A stretch of 64,000 nucleotides of DNA from Flavobacteriales bacterium UBA5081 (GTDB lineage Bacteria; Bacteroidota; Bacteroidia; Flavobacteriales_E; Vicingaceae), in NCBI GenBank assembly GCA_002415785.1, contig DIAJ01000003.1, positions 71,079 to 135,078 of the forward strand, given 5' to 3'. Position numbers and translations under genes: made by a program. Each line of letters begins with the position of its first letter. Positions within the stretch are counted from its first letter, which is position 1. The notes beneath the pieces are model-generated. The model was given only the letters and a program-made list of their open reading frames with translations, searched no databases and had not been told where the DNA came from. Positions 36,462 to 45,886 of the stretch are shown here, piece after piece.

Positions 36462-38402
36462 ATGAACTTTCAAGCAGGAAAACTACTTTCACAAATTGAG
36501 TTCCCTCATGACTTGCGTGAAAAAATGCAGGTATCAGACTTACCACAAGTCGCTAAGGAACTTCGCGAATATATTATTGATGTTGTCTCTGTTAAAGGAG
36601 GGCATTTTGGCGCAAGCTTAGGTGTAGTTGAGTTAACTGTTGCTTTGCACTATGTTTTTAATACACCAGATGATCAATTAGTTTGGGATGTTGGACATCA
36701 AGCTTATGGTCATAAGATTTTAACCGGAAGAAGAGAAAATTTTCACACCAATCGCAAATACAAAGGAATTAGTGGTTTTCCAAAAAGAAGCGAAAGTGAA
36801 TACGATACTTTTGGCGTAGGTCATAGTTCTACTTCAATATCTGCAGCTTTAGGAATGGCAGTTGGTTCTAGGTTACAGAACAACAGAGAAAGGCAACATG
36901 TGGCTGTAATTGGCGATGGTGCCATGACAGCCGGCTTAGCTTTTGAAGGTTTAAATCACGGTGGTGTTGAAGATTCCAATATGCTCGTAGTGCTCAATGA
37001 TAACTGTATGTCAATTGATCCGAATGTTGGAGCACTTAAAGAATACTTGACAGACATCACAACTTCTCATACATACAATAAGGTAAAAGATGAAGTTTGG
37101 TCACTATTAGGGAAGATTTCAAAATTTGGTCCCAATGCCCAAGCCATTGTTCAAAAAGTAGAGCATGGTTTAAAATCAGCTATGCTGAAGCAAAGTAATC
37201 TTTTTGAGTCTTTAAATTTCCGCTATTTTGGCCCAATCGATGGTCATGATGTAACTCATTTAGTTGAAGTTTTAAAAGACTTAAAAGATATTCCAGGACC
37301 CAAAATACTACACGTATTAACAACCAAAGGGAAAGGGTATGAATTAGCCGAAAAAGATCAAACAAAATGGCATGCTCCCGGATTATTTAATAAAGAAACC
37401 GGAGAAATTATCAAGGTAACTCCAAAAGATCCTCAACCCCCTAAATATCAGGATGTTTTTGGGCACACAATTGTTGAGCTGGCCGAGAGAAATGATAAAA
37501 TTGTTGGTGTTACGCCAGCGATGCCTTCGGGTAGCTCGATGAATATTATGATGGAAGCAATGCCTGATAGAGCCTTTGACGTTGGGATTGCAGAACAGCA
37601 TGCGGTTACTTTTTCTGCCGGTATGGCAACCTCAGGCTTGATACCATTTTGCAACATCTATTCTTCTTTCATGCAACGCGCCTACGATCAAGTGATTCAC
37701 GATGTAGCCTTACAAAAACTGCATGTGATTTTCTGTTTAGATCGTGCGGGAGTAGCCGGAGCTGATGGTCCTACGCATCATGGAGCTTACGACATCGCCT
37801 ATATGCGTTGTATACCAAATATGATTGTTGCAGCCCCGATGAATGAAGAGGAGCTCAGAAACATGATGTTTACAGCACAAGTTGAGAACAATGGTCCTTT
37901 TACAATTCGATATCCTCGCGGACAAGGTGTTATGCCTCAATGGAAAACTCCATTTAAAAAGATTAAAATAGGAGAAGGAAGGAAAGTAAAGTCTGGCGAT
38001 GACATTGCAATTTTAAGTATTGGTCATATTGGAAACTATGCACTTAAAGCAGCACAAGAGTTAGAATCTGCAAATGTTTCTGCAGCGCACTATGATATGC
38101 GTTTTGCTAAGCCCGTAGATGAGTTGTTGCTTTATGAGGTTTTTAGCAAATTCGATAAAGTGATTACCGTTGAAGACGGCTGTATTGTTGGAGGAATGGG
38201 AAGTGCAGTGCTTGAGTTTATGGCAGATCACAATTATCAAGCACAAGTAAAAAGATTGGGAATCCCGGACAAGGTAATTGAGCACGGATCCCAAGATGAA
38301 CTATATGCAGAATGCAATTACGATACAGCTAGTATTGTAAAAACAGCTAAAGAAATGTTATCTGAGAGAAGTAATCCTAGTTCAGAGAAAGCTACTGCAT
38401 AA
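36462..38402 (+). CDS. dxs: 1-deoxy-D-xylulose-5-phosphate synthase
   Basis: 646 residues. Condenses pyruvate and glyceraldehyde-3-phosphate in the first step of the non-mevalonate isoprenoid pathway. Thiamine-diphosphate motif GDGAMTAGLAFEGLNHGG...NDN, the early histidine in WDVGHQAYGHKILTGR, and the transketolase-like central region DVGIAEQHAVTFSAG with RAGVAGADGPTHHG. Full length. Confidence 0.97.
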   Translation: MNFQAGKLLSQIEFPHDLREKMQVSDLPQVAKELREYIIDVVSVKGGHFGASLGVVELTVALHYVFNTPDDQLVWDVGHQAYGHKILTGRRENFHTNRKYKGISGFPKRSESEYDTFGVGHSSTSISAALGMAVGSRLQNNRERQHVAVIGDGAMTAGLAFEGLNHGGVEDSNMLVVLNDNCMSIDPNVGALKEYLTDITTSHTYNKVKDEVWSLLGKISKFGPNAQAIVQKVEHGLKSAMLKQSNLFESLNFRYFGPIDGHDVTHLVEVLKDLKDIPGPKILHVLTTKGKGYELAEKDQTKWHAPGLFNKETGEIIKVTPKDPQPPKYQDVFGHTIVELAERNDKIVGVTPAMPSGSSMNIMMEAMPDRAFDVGIAEQHAVTFSAGMATSGLIPFCNIYSSFMQRAYDQVIHDVALQKLHVIFCLDRAGVAGADGPTHHGAYDIAYMRCIPNMIVAAPMNEEELRNMMFTAQVENNGPFTIRYPRGQGVMPQWKTPFKKIKIGEGRKVKSGDDIAILSIGHIGNYALKAAQELESANVSAAHYDMRFAKPVDELLLYEVFSKFDKVITVEDGCIVGGMGSAVLEFMADHNYQAQVKRLGIPDKVIEHGSQDELYAECNYDTASIVKTAKEMLSERSNPSSEKATA

Positions 38403-38492
38403 AAATGTGAATCTACTTTTACAAAATACCTCTAAGAACCTCAGCTTCCTAATTTTTCGTAATTTGCGTGCATTAAACTTAAATGTCACAAA

Positions 38493-38945
38493 ATGGAAAA
38501 TGAGCCAAGCCCAAATAGTCAAGTTGAAGAAAATCAAATAAACCTTAGCAGTAAAGCAGTTGCATACCTAAACGAGAGCGGAAAGTGGGGCAGTTTTTTA
38601 GCTTGGTTAGTCATTGCAATTCTGGCTATGTTTTTTGTAGTTTTTGTAGCCGCAAGTTTTTTCTCAGCACATCAAACTCAACTCTTCAATCAATCTGAAT
38701 ATAAAATATTAATGTTCATCGCCTATTTTATTATGGCAGCCATCTATTTTATTCCTGTTTACTACCTCTATAACTTTTCCAAAAATGCTAAAATTGCAGT
38801 CTCCAATAAGGACAGCAATCAAGTAGAAAACTCGATGAAGAACCTTAAGTCACTCTTTAAGTTTTATGGTATTTTCTCAATCATTTATCTTGCGATTATG
38901 TTGTTTGTTGGATTAGGTAGTCTTTTAGCAGCTAGCTTCTTCTAA
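38493..38945 (+). CDS. DUF5362-like membrane protein
   Basis: 150 residues with a polar N-terminus (1-30) and about four membrane helices arranged in two pairs around a cytoplasmic-looking segment (NFSKNAKIAVSNKDSNQVEN). It resembles the DUF5362 family of small Bacteroidota membrane proteins, for which no function is known. A single gene after dxs, separated by 90 bases. Confidence 0.65.
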   Translation: MENEPSPNSQVEENQINLSSKAVAYLNESGKWGSFLAWLVIAILAMFFVVFVAASFFSAHQTQLFNQSEYKILMFIAYFIMAAIYFIPVYYLYNFSKNAKIAVSNKDSNQVENSMKNLKSLFKFYGIFSIIYLAIMLFVGLGSLLAASFF

Positions 38946-39532
38946 TTAGAATTACTGTTGGAATAAAACATATTTTTTCCTGCAAAAAACTCAACCTTTC
39001 ATTTCACCCATAAAGCAATTTTAACTCTTTGCATCTTGTAGTTTAAAACAAATAGTTTAATTTTTTAACATTAAGAATTGAAGGTAGATTAAGCGCCTCA
39101 TTAAGTTTACAGGTAAAGACTTAATTCTCTATACTCCTTAATGTAATTAATGATTTCTAGGCTTCATACTTCATAGACTTCTTGACACTTACAGTACAGC
39201 AGTCTTCGAAAACATGAAAGTTAAAGAATCTTTGAAATCTATCTCGCTGAGGCGAGAAGCGGCTCTTTCTTCGCTAATATTGTTGGAAGCGAGAATTCCT
39301 TGAGCACTTTGATCTATCTTTGTGAATATTCATGGTTAAAAAAACAACTTTTAACTTAAGCCGCTTTTAACTCCCTTGCTCTATTAGCGAAGCGGTCTTG
39401 ACTCAAATTTCTAAACTCAAAAAACTTTAGGCACTTTCACTTTGTGAATATCTTGTTCCTAAATTATTGCTCCGTTCTTCGCTCAATATAATCGCAAGGC
39501 TTACTTTTAAAGTTGGATTTATTTGAGAAAAA
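38946..39532. other. Gene-free spacer with dispersed repeats
   Basis: Nearly 590 bases without a credible ORF on either strand. It holds the second copy of the 20-base repeat (39243-39262) and an AGCGAAGCGGTCTTG unit at 39386-39400, both also present at 4455-4962. The first 250 bases are AT-rich with nothing recognised. Confidence 0.65.
39243..39262. repeat. Dispersed 20-base repeat, copy 2
   Basis: Identical to 4550-4569, including the small hairpin. Confidence 0.75.
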
Positions 39533-40327
39533 ATGCAGCAATACCACGATTTAATTCAGCGAATTTTAAAAGAAGGAACTAAAAAAGAAGACCGAACAGG
39601 AACTGGAACCATCAGCGTTTTTGGTCATCAAATGCGCTTTGATTTAAGCGAAGGCTTCCCTTTAGTTACCACTAAAAAAGTACATCTTCGTTCAATTATT
39701 CACGAGCTGTTGTGGTTTTTGAGTGGAGATACCAATATTAGTTACCTCAAAGAAAATGGAGTCAGTATTTGGGATGAATGGGCAGACGAAGAAGGAAACT
39801 TAGGGCCGGTTTACGGTTCTCAATGGCGTTCTTGGCCAACTGCTGACGGCAAGCACATCGACCAAATAAAAAAAGTGATAGATCAGTTAAAAAACAATCC
39901 TGACTCGCGAAGAATAATTGTAAGTGCATGGAATGTTGCAGAAATCGAAAATATGGCGCTCCCCCCTTGTCATGCCTTTTTTCAATTTTACGTAGCCGAT
40001 GGTAAATTGTCTTGTCAGTTGTACCAACGCAGCGCCGATACTTTTTTAGGAGTCCCTTTTAACATTGCCTCTTACGCCCTACTGACCATGATGATGGCTC
40101 AAGTTTGCGGTTTAAAAGCCGGTGATTTTGTGCATACCTTTGGTGATGCACATTTGTACTCCAACCATCTTGGACAAGCCAAACTGCAGCTGTCACGTGA
40201 AATCCGTCCGTTGCCGAAGATGAAAATTAATCCGGAAGTGAAAAGTATTTTTGATTTTAAATATGAAGATTTTAAGTTAGAAGGCTACGATCCGCATCCG
40301 CACATTAAGGCGGCTGTGGCTGTCTAG
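39533..40327 (+). CDS. thyA: Thymidylate synthase
   Basis: 264 residues, the size of the E. coli enzyme. Converts dUMP to dTMP using methylenetetrahydrofolate. Catalytic cysteine in [14 protein letters not shown], dUMP contacts in [16 protein letters not shown] and DAHLYSNH, folate end [10 protein letters not shown]. Paired with folA 128 bases downstream, which regenerates the dihydrofolate it produces. Confidence 0.98.
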   Translation: MQQYHDLIQRILKEGTKKEDRTGTGTISVFGHQMRFDLSEGFPLVTTKKVHLRSIIHELLWFLSGDTNISYLKENGVSIWDEWADEEGNLGPVYGSQWRSWPTADGKHIDQIKKVIDQLKNNPDSRRIIVSAWNVAEIENMALPPCHAFFQFYVADGKLSCQLYQRSADTFLGVPFNIASYALLTMMMAQVCGLKAGDFVHTFGDAHLYSNHLGQAKLQLSREIRPLPKMKINPEVKSIFDFKYEDFKLEGYDPHPHIKAAVAV

Positions 40328-40454
40328 TTCTCGGCTTTCTTTCGACTACGCTCGAGACAGGCGCTCGAACTGACAGCGACTGCACTCAGACAGACAGTGA
40401 ATTAGAACAGGCATAAGCATAAACCAAATAAAAAATTTAAACTAAATACAAACC
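40328..40454. repeat. Degenerate dispersed repeat between thyA and folA
   Basis: Contains TTTCGACTACGCTCGAGACA and GGCGCTCGAACTGACAGCGA, GC-rich for this genome and of the same CTGAGC/GTCGAA type as the repeat at about 28530. Confidence 0.5.
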
Positions 40455-40946
40455 GTGATCATCTCCTTAATCGCAGCAGCTACAGAAAATAATGTTATTG
40501 GAAAAAACAATGACTTGCCTTGGCACTTGCCGGACGATATGAAGTTTTTCGTGCAGACCACGAAAGGGCATCACATCTTGATGGGCAGAAAAAACTTGGA
40601 GTCTTTTGGGAAGTTACTTCCAAAACGAACCAATATCATTCTAACGCGTGATCCGGATTTTACCTATGAAGGTGCGGTAATCTTTCACGATTTAAAAGAA
40701 GCTTTTCAGTTTGCCGAAAACAATGGAGAAGACGAGCTCATGGTCATTGGCGGTGGAGAAATCTACAAACAAGCTTTACCGCATGCCGATCGAATCTATT
40801 TAACGCGCATCCACACTGAAATTGAGGGCGATACTTTTTTCCCCGAATTTGATCAAAAAGAATGGAAAGTGGTTCATGAAGACTATCACCCCAAAGATGA
40901 GAAAAACCAATACGACTTTACTTTTTATACTTTTGAGAGGAAGTAG
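40455..40946 (+). CDS. folA: Dihydrofolate reductase
   Basis: 163 residues from a GTG start, set by the conserved beta strand IISLIAAATENNVIGKNNDL. Substrate-binding motif LPWHLPDDMKFF, NADPH motif GRKNLESFGKLLPKRTN and MVIGGGEIYKQALP are all present. Reduces dihydrofolate made by ThyA. Likely one transcript with thyA, unless the repeat between them separates it. Confidence 0.96.
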   Translation: MIISLIAAATENNVIGKNNDLPWHLPDDMKFFVQTTKGHHILMGRKNLESFGKLLPKRTNIILTRDPDFTYEGAVIFHDLKEAFQFAENNGEDELMVIGGGEIYKQALPHADRIYLTRIHTEIEGDTFFPEFDQKEWKVVHEDYHPKDEKNQYDFTFYTFERK

Positions 40947-41006
40947 TGTTATAATTATCAATACTTAATGTTAAAATCTTAATTTTGATAAAAAAGTCAA
41001 ACTAAG

Positions 41007-41231
41007 ATGGATTTACAAGCTGAGAAATTAGACTTGATTCAATGGTTAGCTCAACTTACAGATGAAAAGCTAATCCATAAAATCAAGGCCCTTCGAAATG
41101 AAAAAGCAAATGACTTTGTTTTAACTGATGCTCATAAAAAGATATTAGACGAGCGATTAGAATCTCATAAATTGAACCCAAATCAGGGAAGTTCGTGGAT
41201 AAATGTTAAACGGCGTATCTCTTCTAATTAA
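41007..41231 (+). CDS. Orphan addiction-module antitoxin
   Basis: 74 residues resembling the Unstab_antitox family that usually precedes RelE/ParE-type toxins: DLIQWLAQLTDEKLIHKIKA and the end DERLESHKLNPNQGSSW. No RelE/ParE gene follows; the next gene, 82 bases on, is an unrelated lipoprotein. It is therefore an orphan, perhaps left after toxin loss. Confidence 0.7.
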   Translation: MDLQAEKLDLIQWLAQLTDEKLIHKIKALRNEKANDFVLTDAHKKILDERLESHKLNPNQGSSWINVKRRISSN

Positions 41232-41313
41232 ATGCTCTTGAAACGTTAATCTGATTCACTTCCCATAAAGCTAACTATCTTTTTTCCTTTGAAAGTAGCT
41301 AAACCTCAACCCA

Positions 41314-42075
41314 ATGAAAAGAACACTATTATTAAGTGGACTATTGTTGTTTTTGTTTTCTTGTGAGAAAGATGATAAAACCAAACCGAAAACTCAAACA
41401 AGAAATTGCAGGATTATTGAAACCGAAATTGTAGAAGATGGTGAAAGCCGTACAGAAACTCATCACTATGATTCAACAAACCAACTAATAAAAAAATGCT
41501 TAAGGTATAACGAATCATATGAAGAATGCTTTGAGGTTATCTACTCCAATAACGAAGTTATTTATACCTTTTATGATTCTACCAGAAATCGACTTGATAC
41601 TGCTTTTAAAGGAATATACAAAAACAACCAACTCAAAGAATATGTTGATTACACCTACAACGAACCTCAATATATTCTATTAAATTATAGTGCTTCAACA
41701 AACCGACTTGTTGAATTAATCGACTCAACGAAAAGCGACAAAAGAGTATATGATGTCAAAACGGACAATTATGGGAATCCTACACAATTAACATTAATAC
41801 ACAGGACATCAAACTCTGTTTATGATGTTGCTGAAATTGATATCACTTATAGCAATTACTCCAACCCTGAACGATTTGATCTTTCGACACAATCTTGGAT
41901 TAACCTGTTTTCAAGTAAAACACCAAAAAACATACGCTACACGAGCGTTGAATCACACTTTACAGGTTTGAACTATCAAATCACAAGTAAAGACGGTATA
42001 TATCCAAGTAATCTAACCTTAGTGATTGATGAAGATATTTACGAAGAAAGTCGATTTTCTTATCAATGTGACTAA
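41314..42075 (+). CDS. Hypothetical lipoprotein
   Basis: 253 residues with a lipoprotein signal (lipobox LFSC at about 14-17). The mature part has repeated YD/YS..N...-type strand patterns (HYDSTNQLIKKCLRY, NYSASTNRLVELID, TYSNYSNPERFDL) as in RHS/YD-like or DUF4595-type Bacteroidota lipoproteins. Function not known. Its end is 1 base from the convergent clpX. Confidence 0.75.
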   Translation: MKRTLLLSGLLLFLFSCEKDDKTKPKTQTRNCRIIETEIVEDGESRTETHHYDSTNQLIKKCLRYNESYEECFEVIYSNNEVIYTFYDSTRNRLDTAFKGIYKNNQLKEYVDYTYNEPQYILLNYSASTNRLVELIDSTKSDKRVYDVKTDNYGNPTQLTLIHRTSNSVYDVAEIDITYSNYSNPERFDLSTQSWINLFSSKTPKNIRYTSVESHFTGLNYQITSKDGIYPSNLTLVIDEDIYEESRFSYQCD

Positions 42076-42076
42076 A

Positions 42077-43303
42077 CTAAGCCACCTTCAATTTTCTCAA
42101 AGAGGATTTTTCAAAGCGTTTTTGGGCGTATTTTAAATCAATGACGATTTTCTCTTTCTCCACTTTCGTCGGAATTTCATACATGGCATCCAGCATAATA
42201 GCTTCACAGATAGAGCGCAAACCTCTGGCACCTAACTTGTACTCCAAAGCTTTGTCTACTATAAAATCTAATGCTTTCTTGTCGAAACTCAACTCTACAT
42301 CATCCATTTCAAACAACTTAATATACTGTTTAATAATGGCATTTTTTGGCTCAGTTAAAATTCTTCTTAATGCAGATGCGTCTAATGGATTTAAATAAGT
42401 TAAAACGGGAATACGACCAATTAATTCAGGAATTAATCCATACTTTTTTATGTCGTGTGGAGTAACGTATTTCAAGAAATTAGTTTCATCTACTTTTTCC
42501 TCATCGACTTTGTTTTTATAACCAATTGCATTAGTATTTAGTCGCTTCGAAATTAATTTCTGAATTCCATCAAAAGCGCCACCACAAATAAACAAGATAT
42601 TTTGTGTGTTAATCGACACCATTTTTTGTTCAGGATGCTTCCTTCCTCCTTGTGGTGGAACACTCACCGTAGCTCCTTCCAGCAATTTCAACATAGCTTG
42701 CTGTACACCTTCTCCGGAAACATCTCTGGTAATGGAAGGATTGTCGCTTTTACGGGCAATCTTATCAACCTCATCAATAAAAACAATACCTCTTTCCGCT
42801 TTAGCAACATCGTAATCGGCAGCTTGTAACAAACGCGAAAGAATGCTTTCTACATCCTCCCCAACATAACCAGCTTCTGTTAAAACAGTTGCATCGGCAA
42901 TGCAAAAAGGAACTTCCAATAAGCGAGCAATGGTTTTTGCCAAAAGCGTTTTCCCAGTTCCGGTTTCGCCTACCATCATAATATTGGACTTCTCAATTTC
43001 AATGTCTTGATAGCTTCCTTTGGTAATTCGTTTGTAGTGATTGTAAACAGCTACTGAAAGTACTTTTTTGGCATCTTCTTGTCCGATTACATATTCATCC
43101 AAATGCTTCTTGATTTCCTTGGGCTTCAACAATGTAAAATTCAAATCATTCTTATTATTGCTGCCCAATTCTTCTTTAACAATTGCTCCTGCTTGAGAAA
43201 TACAATTGTCGCAAATATGTCCGGTAATTCCGGCAATCAACACATTGGTATCTTTTTTATCTCTTCCACAAAAGGAACAGTGTATGCGCTTTTCGTCTTT
43301 CAT
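42077..43303 (-). CDS. clpX: ATP-dependent Clp protease ATP-binding subunit ClpX
   Basis: 408 residues. Unfolds tagged proteins and feeds them to ClpP. N-terminal zinc finger (CSFCGRDKKDTN...CDNC), Walker A GETGTGKTLLAKT, Walker B IVFIDEVDKIA, and the ClpP-docking IGF-like loop region. Downstream of clpP on the same strand with a hairpin between them. Confidence 0.97.
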   Translation of the reverse strand: MKDEKRIHCSFCGRDKKDTNVLIAGITGHICDNCISQAGAIVKEELGSNNKNDLNFTLLKPKEIKKHLDEYVIGQEDAKKVLSVAVYNHYKRITKGSYQDIEIEKSNIMMVGETGTGKTLLAKTIARLLEVPFCIADATVLTEAGYVGEDVESILSRLLQAADYDVAKAERGIVFIDEVDKIARKSDNPSITRDVSGEGVQQAMLKLLEGATVSVPPQGGRKHPEQKMVSINTQNILFICGGAFDGIQKLISKRLNTNAIGYKNKVDEEKVDETNFLKYVTPHDIKKYGLIPELIGRIPVLTYLNPLDASALRRILTEPKNAIIKQYIKLFEMDDVELSFDKKALDFIVDKALEYKLGARGLRSICEAIMLDAMYEIPTKVEKEKIVIDLKYAQKRFEKSSLRKLKVA

Positions 43304-43375
43304 GCTGTATATTATTTGAGTTCTTTAGCTGATGTTTAGTCAGAAAGAACAAAACTTTAAAGTCTTAAATAAAAT

Positions 43376-43401
43376 GACCCCGGTAAAAGTTTACCGAGGT
43401 C
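43376..43401 (-). other. Intercistronic hairpin between clpP and clpX
   Basis: CGGTAAA/TTTACCG with outer GACC/GGTC pairs and one mismatch. The T-run on the minus strand is weak, so it may stabilise clpP mRNA or attenuate clpX rather than terminate. Confidence 0.5.
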
Positions 43402-43425
43402 AAAATTAATCAATTATAATTGACT

Positions 43426-44088
43426 CTATTTTTTTGCCAATACTTCATCAATCATCCCATATTCTTTGGCTTCTTGAGCCGACATCCAGTAATCTCTATC
43501 CGAATCCTTCTCTACTTTATCAAACTCTTGCTTAGAATGATTAGCAATGATTTCATAAAGCTCCTTCTTCATTTTCAACACTTCTTTAACGGCAATTTCC
43601 ATATCAGAAGCCTGACCTTGAGCGCCACTCATTGGCTGGTGGATCATTACGCGAGAGTGAGGTAAGGCGGTACGCTTTCCATCAGTTCCTGCGCAAAGCA
43701 GAACAGCCCCCATAGAAGCCGCTATACCTGTACAAATGGTAGCCACATCTGGCGCAATGTACTGCATGGTGTCGTAAATTCCCAAGCCTGCATACACAGA
43801 ACCTCCGGGAGAGTTTAAATAAATTTGAATGTCTTTTTTAGAATCTGCCGACTCCAAAAACAACAACTGCGCTTGAATAATATTTGCTACCTGATCGTTA
43901 ATTCCCGTTCCTAAAAAGATGATGCGATCCATCATTAAACGAGAAAAAACATCCATTTGAGCTACATTCAACTGGCGCTCTTCAATAATGTATGGAGTCA
44001 TGGAAGACTCGATATAGTTATCCACATGCATGCTATTTAATCCACGATGCTTGGTGGCGTAACTTTTAAATTCTTTGCTAAAATCCAT
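43426..44088 (-). CDS. clpP: ATP-dependent Clp protease proteolytic subunit
   Basis: 220 residues. Catalytic serine in GIAASMGAVLLCAG, histidine in HSRVMIHQP, and the family's later acid residue. Forms the tetradecameric chamber served by ClpX. A ~20-residue N-terminal extension may be a propeptide. Gene order tig-clpP-clpX is the common bacterial one. Confidence 0.97.
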   Translation of the reverse strand: MDFSKEFKSYATKHRGLNSMHVDNYIESSMTPYIIEERQLNVAQMDVFSRLMMDRIIFLGTGINDQVANIIQAQLLFLESADSKKDIQIYLNSPGGSVYAGLGIYDTMQYIAPDVATICTGIAASMGAVLLCAGTDGKRTALPHSRVMIHQPMSGAQGQASDMEIAVKEVLKMKKELYEIIANHSKQEFDKVEKDSDRDYWMSAQEAKEYGMIDEVLAKK

Positions 44089-44168
44089 GGGCTTTTATTT
44101 TTTCTTTTTGATATGTGCTAAATTAGCATTTCAAATTGTCATATCGAACTCCCTAAATTTTAAAAAAT

Positions 44169-45521
44169 TTAGGATCGTTTCTCGGCTAATTTAACGAAAT
44201 CATCATAGCTGATTTCTTTTTCTTTGATTTTTGCCGTCTCCTTGTAAAAAGCTCTCAATTTTTTAGAATAAATCTCTTGGTAGATTCGCTGTGCTTCCTC
44301 TTGGTTGCCCAAAACGCGCTTAGCAGTATCTTCCATTGCCTCATCGTCCATTAAACCTTGCCCCATACCGGCCAACTGCTGAGCAATTAAGCCTTTGGTG
44401 TACTCAACAGCTTCCGGCTGCTCTACCTTAATTTCGTGATCCTTGATGAGTTTATTTTCAATTAACTGCCAGCGTAAACCTTGTGCATACTGATCGTATT
44501 CTTCCTCAATTTGCTCATCGGTAATCGGCTTTTCGTTGGCTGTTTTTAACCACTTTTTCATGAATGCATCCGGAAGATCTAATTTGGCTTTTCCAAGTAA
44601 ATAGTCCTGCACATCGCGCTCAAAAAACTGATCAGAAGTTTGCTCTAAACTCTTCTCCATTTCCTCACGAATTTTAGCAGCCATTTCTTCCTTGCTCTTT
44701 ACCACATCTTTACCGTAAATTTTGTCGAAAAACTCTTGATTCAACTCAGCAGGTTCCATGCGGTTAATTTTCTCAACCGTAAAACGGAAAGTCGATTTTT
44801 GATCGGCAATATATTGCTCATCAATCCCCAACCAAGAAGCTACGTAATTTGCATCGGCAATATCTTGTGGCTTCATTTCCACGCTATCGCCAACCTTTAA
44901 TCCAATAAACTGCTTTTGATCTTTATCTTTATTAATGGTTCTGATGTTTAAAACAGCAGAATTAGAAATCCCTTCTTCTTTAACTTTACCACCTTCAAGC
45001 TCTTCGAACTTTCCGTAAAGCATGTCTTCTTTTTCAGACTTTTCGGCATCCACCATTTTACCGTATTGCTTAGCAATTTCAGTAATTTGTTCCTCAATCA
45101 TTTTATCGGAAACTTTAATGATGTGCTTCTCAAACTTGTCCTTTTCAGTGATGTCTACTTTCACTTCAGGAGCCAAGCCTACTTCGTAAGTAAAGCTAAA
45201 ATCCTTTTGGTTGTCCCAATCAATTTTATCGGCATCCTCCTGTTTAGGTAATGGGTTGCCCAACACATCTAGCTTTTCTTCACCAATGTAGTTGTACAAT
45301 TTATCCGATAACATTCGATTAATCTCATCAACGAGCAAATTAGTGCCCACCATTTTTTTCACCATTCCCATAGGCACGTGCCCTTTTCTAAAGCCGGGCA
45401 TAGTTACCTGCTTACGGTAATTTTTCAAAGCATCCTCTACCTTATTTTTGTAGTCAGCTTCCTCAATTTTAATGGTAATTTCAGCGTTTAGCTTGTCGAT
45501 GTCTTTTTTTACTACTTCCAT
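44169..45521 (-). CDS. tig: Trigger factor
   Basis: 450 residues. Ribosome-bound chaperone for nascent chains. The ribosome-binding signature GFRKGHVPMGMVKKMVG is in the N-terminal domain; the middle peptidyl-prolyl isomerase-like region is diverged, as in other Bacteroidota, and the C-terminal helical domain is complete. First protein gene of the tig-clpP-clpX set, directly behind tRNA-Leu and its terminator. Confidence 0.93.
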   Translation of the reverse strand: MEVVKKDIDKLNAEITIKIEEADYKNKVEDALKNYRKQVTMPGFRKGHVPMGMVKKMVGTNLLVDEINRMLSDKLYNYIGEEKLDVLGNPLPKQEDADKIDWDNQKDFSFTYEVGLAPEVKVDITEKDKFEKHIIKVSDKMIEEQITEIAKQYGKMVDAEKSEKEDMLYGKFEELEGGKVKEEGISNSAVLNIRTINKDKDQKQFIGLKVGDSVEMKPQDIADANYVASWLGIDEQYIADQKSTFRFTVEKINRMEPAELNQEFFDKIYGKDVVKSKEEMAAKIREEMEKSLEQTSDQFFERDVQDYLLGKAKLDLPDAFMKKWLKTANEKPITDEQIEEEYDQYAQGLRWQLIENKLIKDHEIKVEQPEAVEYTKGLIAQQLAGMGQGLMDDEAMEDTAKRVLGNQEEAQRIYQEIYSKKLRAFYKETAKIKEKEISYDDFVKLAEKRS

Positions 45522-45534
45522 TTGAATTTTTGTT

Positions 45535-45571
45535 TAAAAAAAATGGCGTAAAACCAGAGCCTTACGCCATT
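45535..45571 (-). terminator. Intrinsic terminator of tRNA-Leu
   Basis: AATGGCGTAA pairs with TTACGCCATT across a 10-base loop and is followed by eight T residues on the minus strand, just before tig. Confidence 0.88.
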
Positions 45572-45575
45572 CATT

Positions 45576-45660
45576 TGGTGCGGATGGAGGGACTCGAACC
45601 CACAAGCCGCGAGGCACTAGATCCTAAGTCTAGCGTGTCTACCAATTTCACCACATCCGC
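45576..45660 (-). tRNA. tRNA-Leu (anticodon TAG)
   Basis: Minus strand: acceptor GCGGATG/CATCCGC, D arm with GGTAGAC, anticodon stem CTAGA/TCTAG with loop CTTAGGA, a long variable arm (TGCCTCGCGGCTTG) as in leucine tRNAs, T loop TTCGAGT, and CCA encoded. Reads CUN codons. Confidence 0.95.
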
Positions 45661-45717
45661 ATTACATTTTAAAGAACTTTGTAACTTAATTAATCAACCT
45701 TTTATCACGCTAGACTT

Positions 45718-45769
45718 TCTAGCGTGCCTGCCTGTCGGCAGACAGGTCTACCAATTTCACCACATCCGC
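45718..45769 (-). pseudogene. tRNA-Leu 5' fragment with 20-bp palindromic insert
   Basis: Matches the first 32 bases of tRNA-Leu (45629-45660) except for an exact 20-base insert at 45727-45746, CCTGCCTGTCGGCAGACAGG, a near-perfect palindrome. Beyond the match, CACGCTAGA-AAG-TCTAGCGTG forms a 9-bp hairpin. The 3' half of the tRNA is missing. Confidence 0.85.
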
Positions 45770-45833
45770 ATAATTTTCAAAAAACTTTGTGGTTTTAAAC
45801 AAACCACAACTTACTTTACTCAGCAAACATGAA

Positions 45834-45886
45834 TACCAATTTCCTACCTTCGCTTAAAAGCTTCGGTAGGCAGGCACCACATCCGC
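45834..45886 (-). pseudogene. tRNA-Leu 5' fragment with 32-bp hairpin insert
   Basis: Matches the first ~21 bases of tRNA-Leu, split after base 11 by a 32-base insert at 45844-45875 that forms a hairpin (CTACC...GGTAG, GCT-TAAA-AGC) ending GGTAGGCAGGC. The flank outside the 5' end resembles that of the other two copies. Confidence 0.8.

Noticed and set aside
43376..43401. Terminator between clpP and clpX
   Set aside because: The T-run is weak and the genes form a conserved unit, so it is listed only as a hairpin.
45530..45832. Plus-strand ORF of 100 codons across tRNA-Leu
   Set aside because: It reads through a tRNA, a terminator and palindromic repeats on the wrong strand; no protein-like composition.
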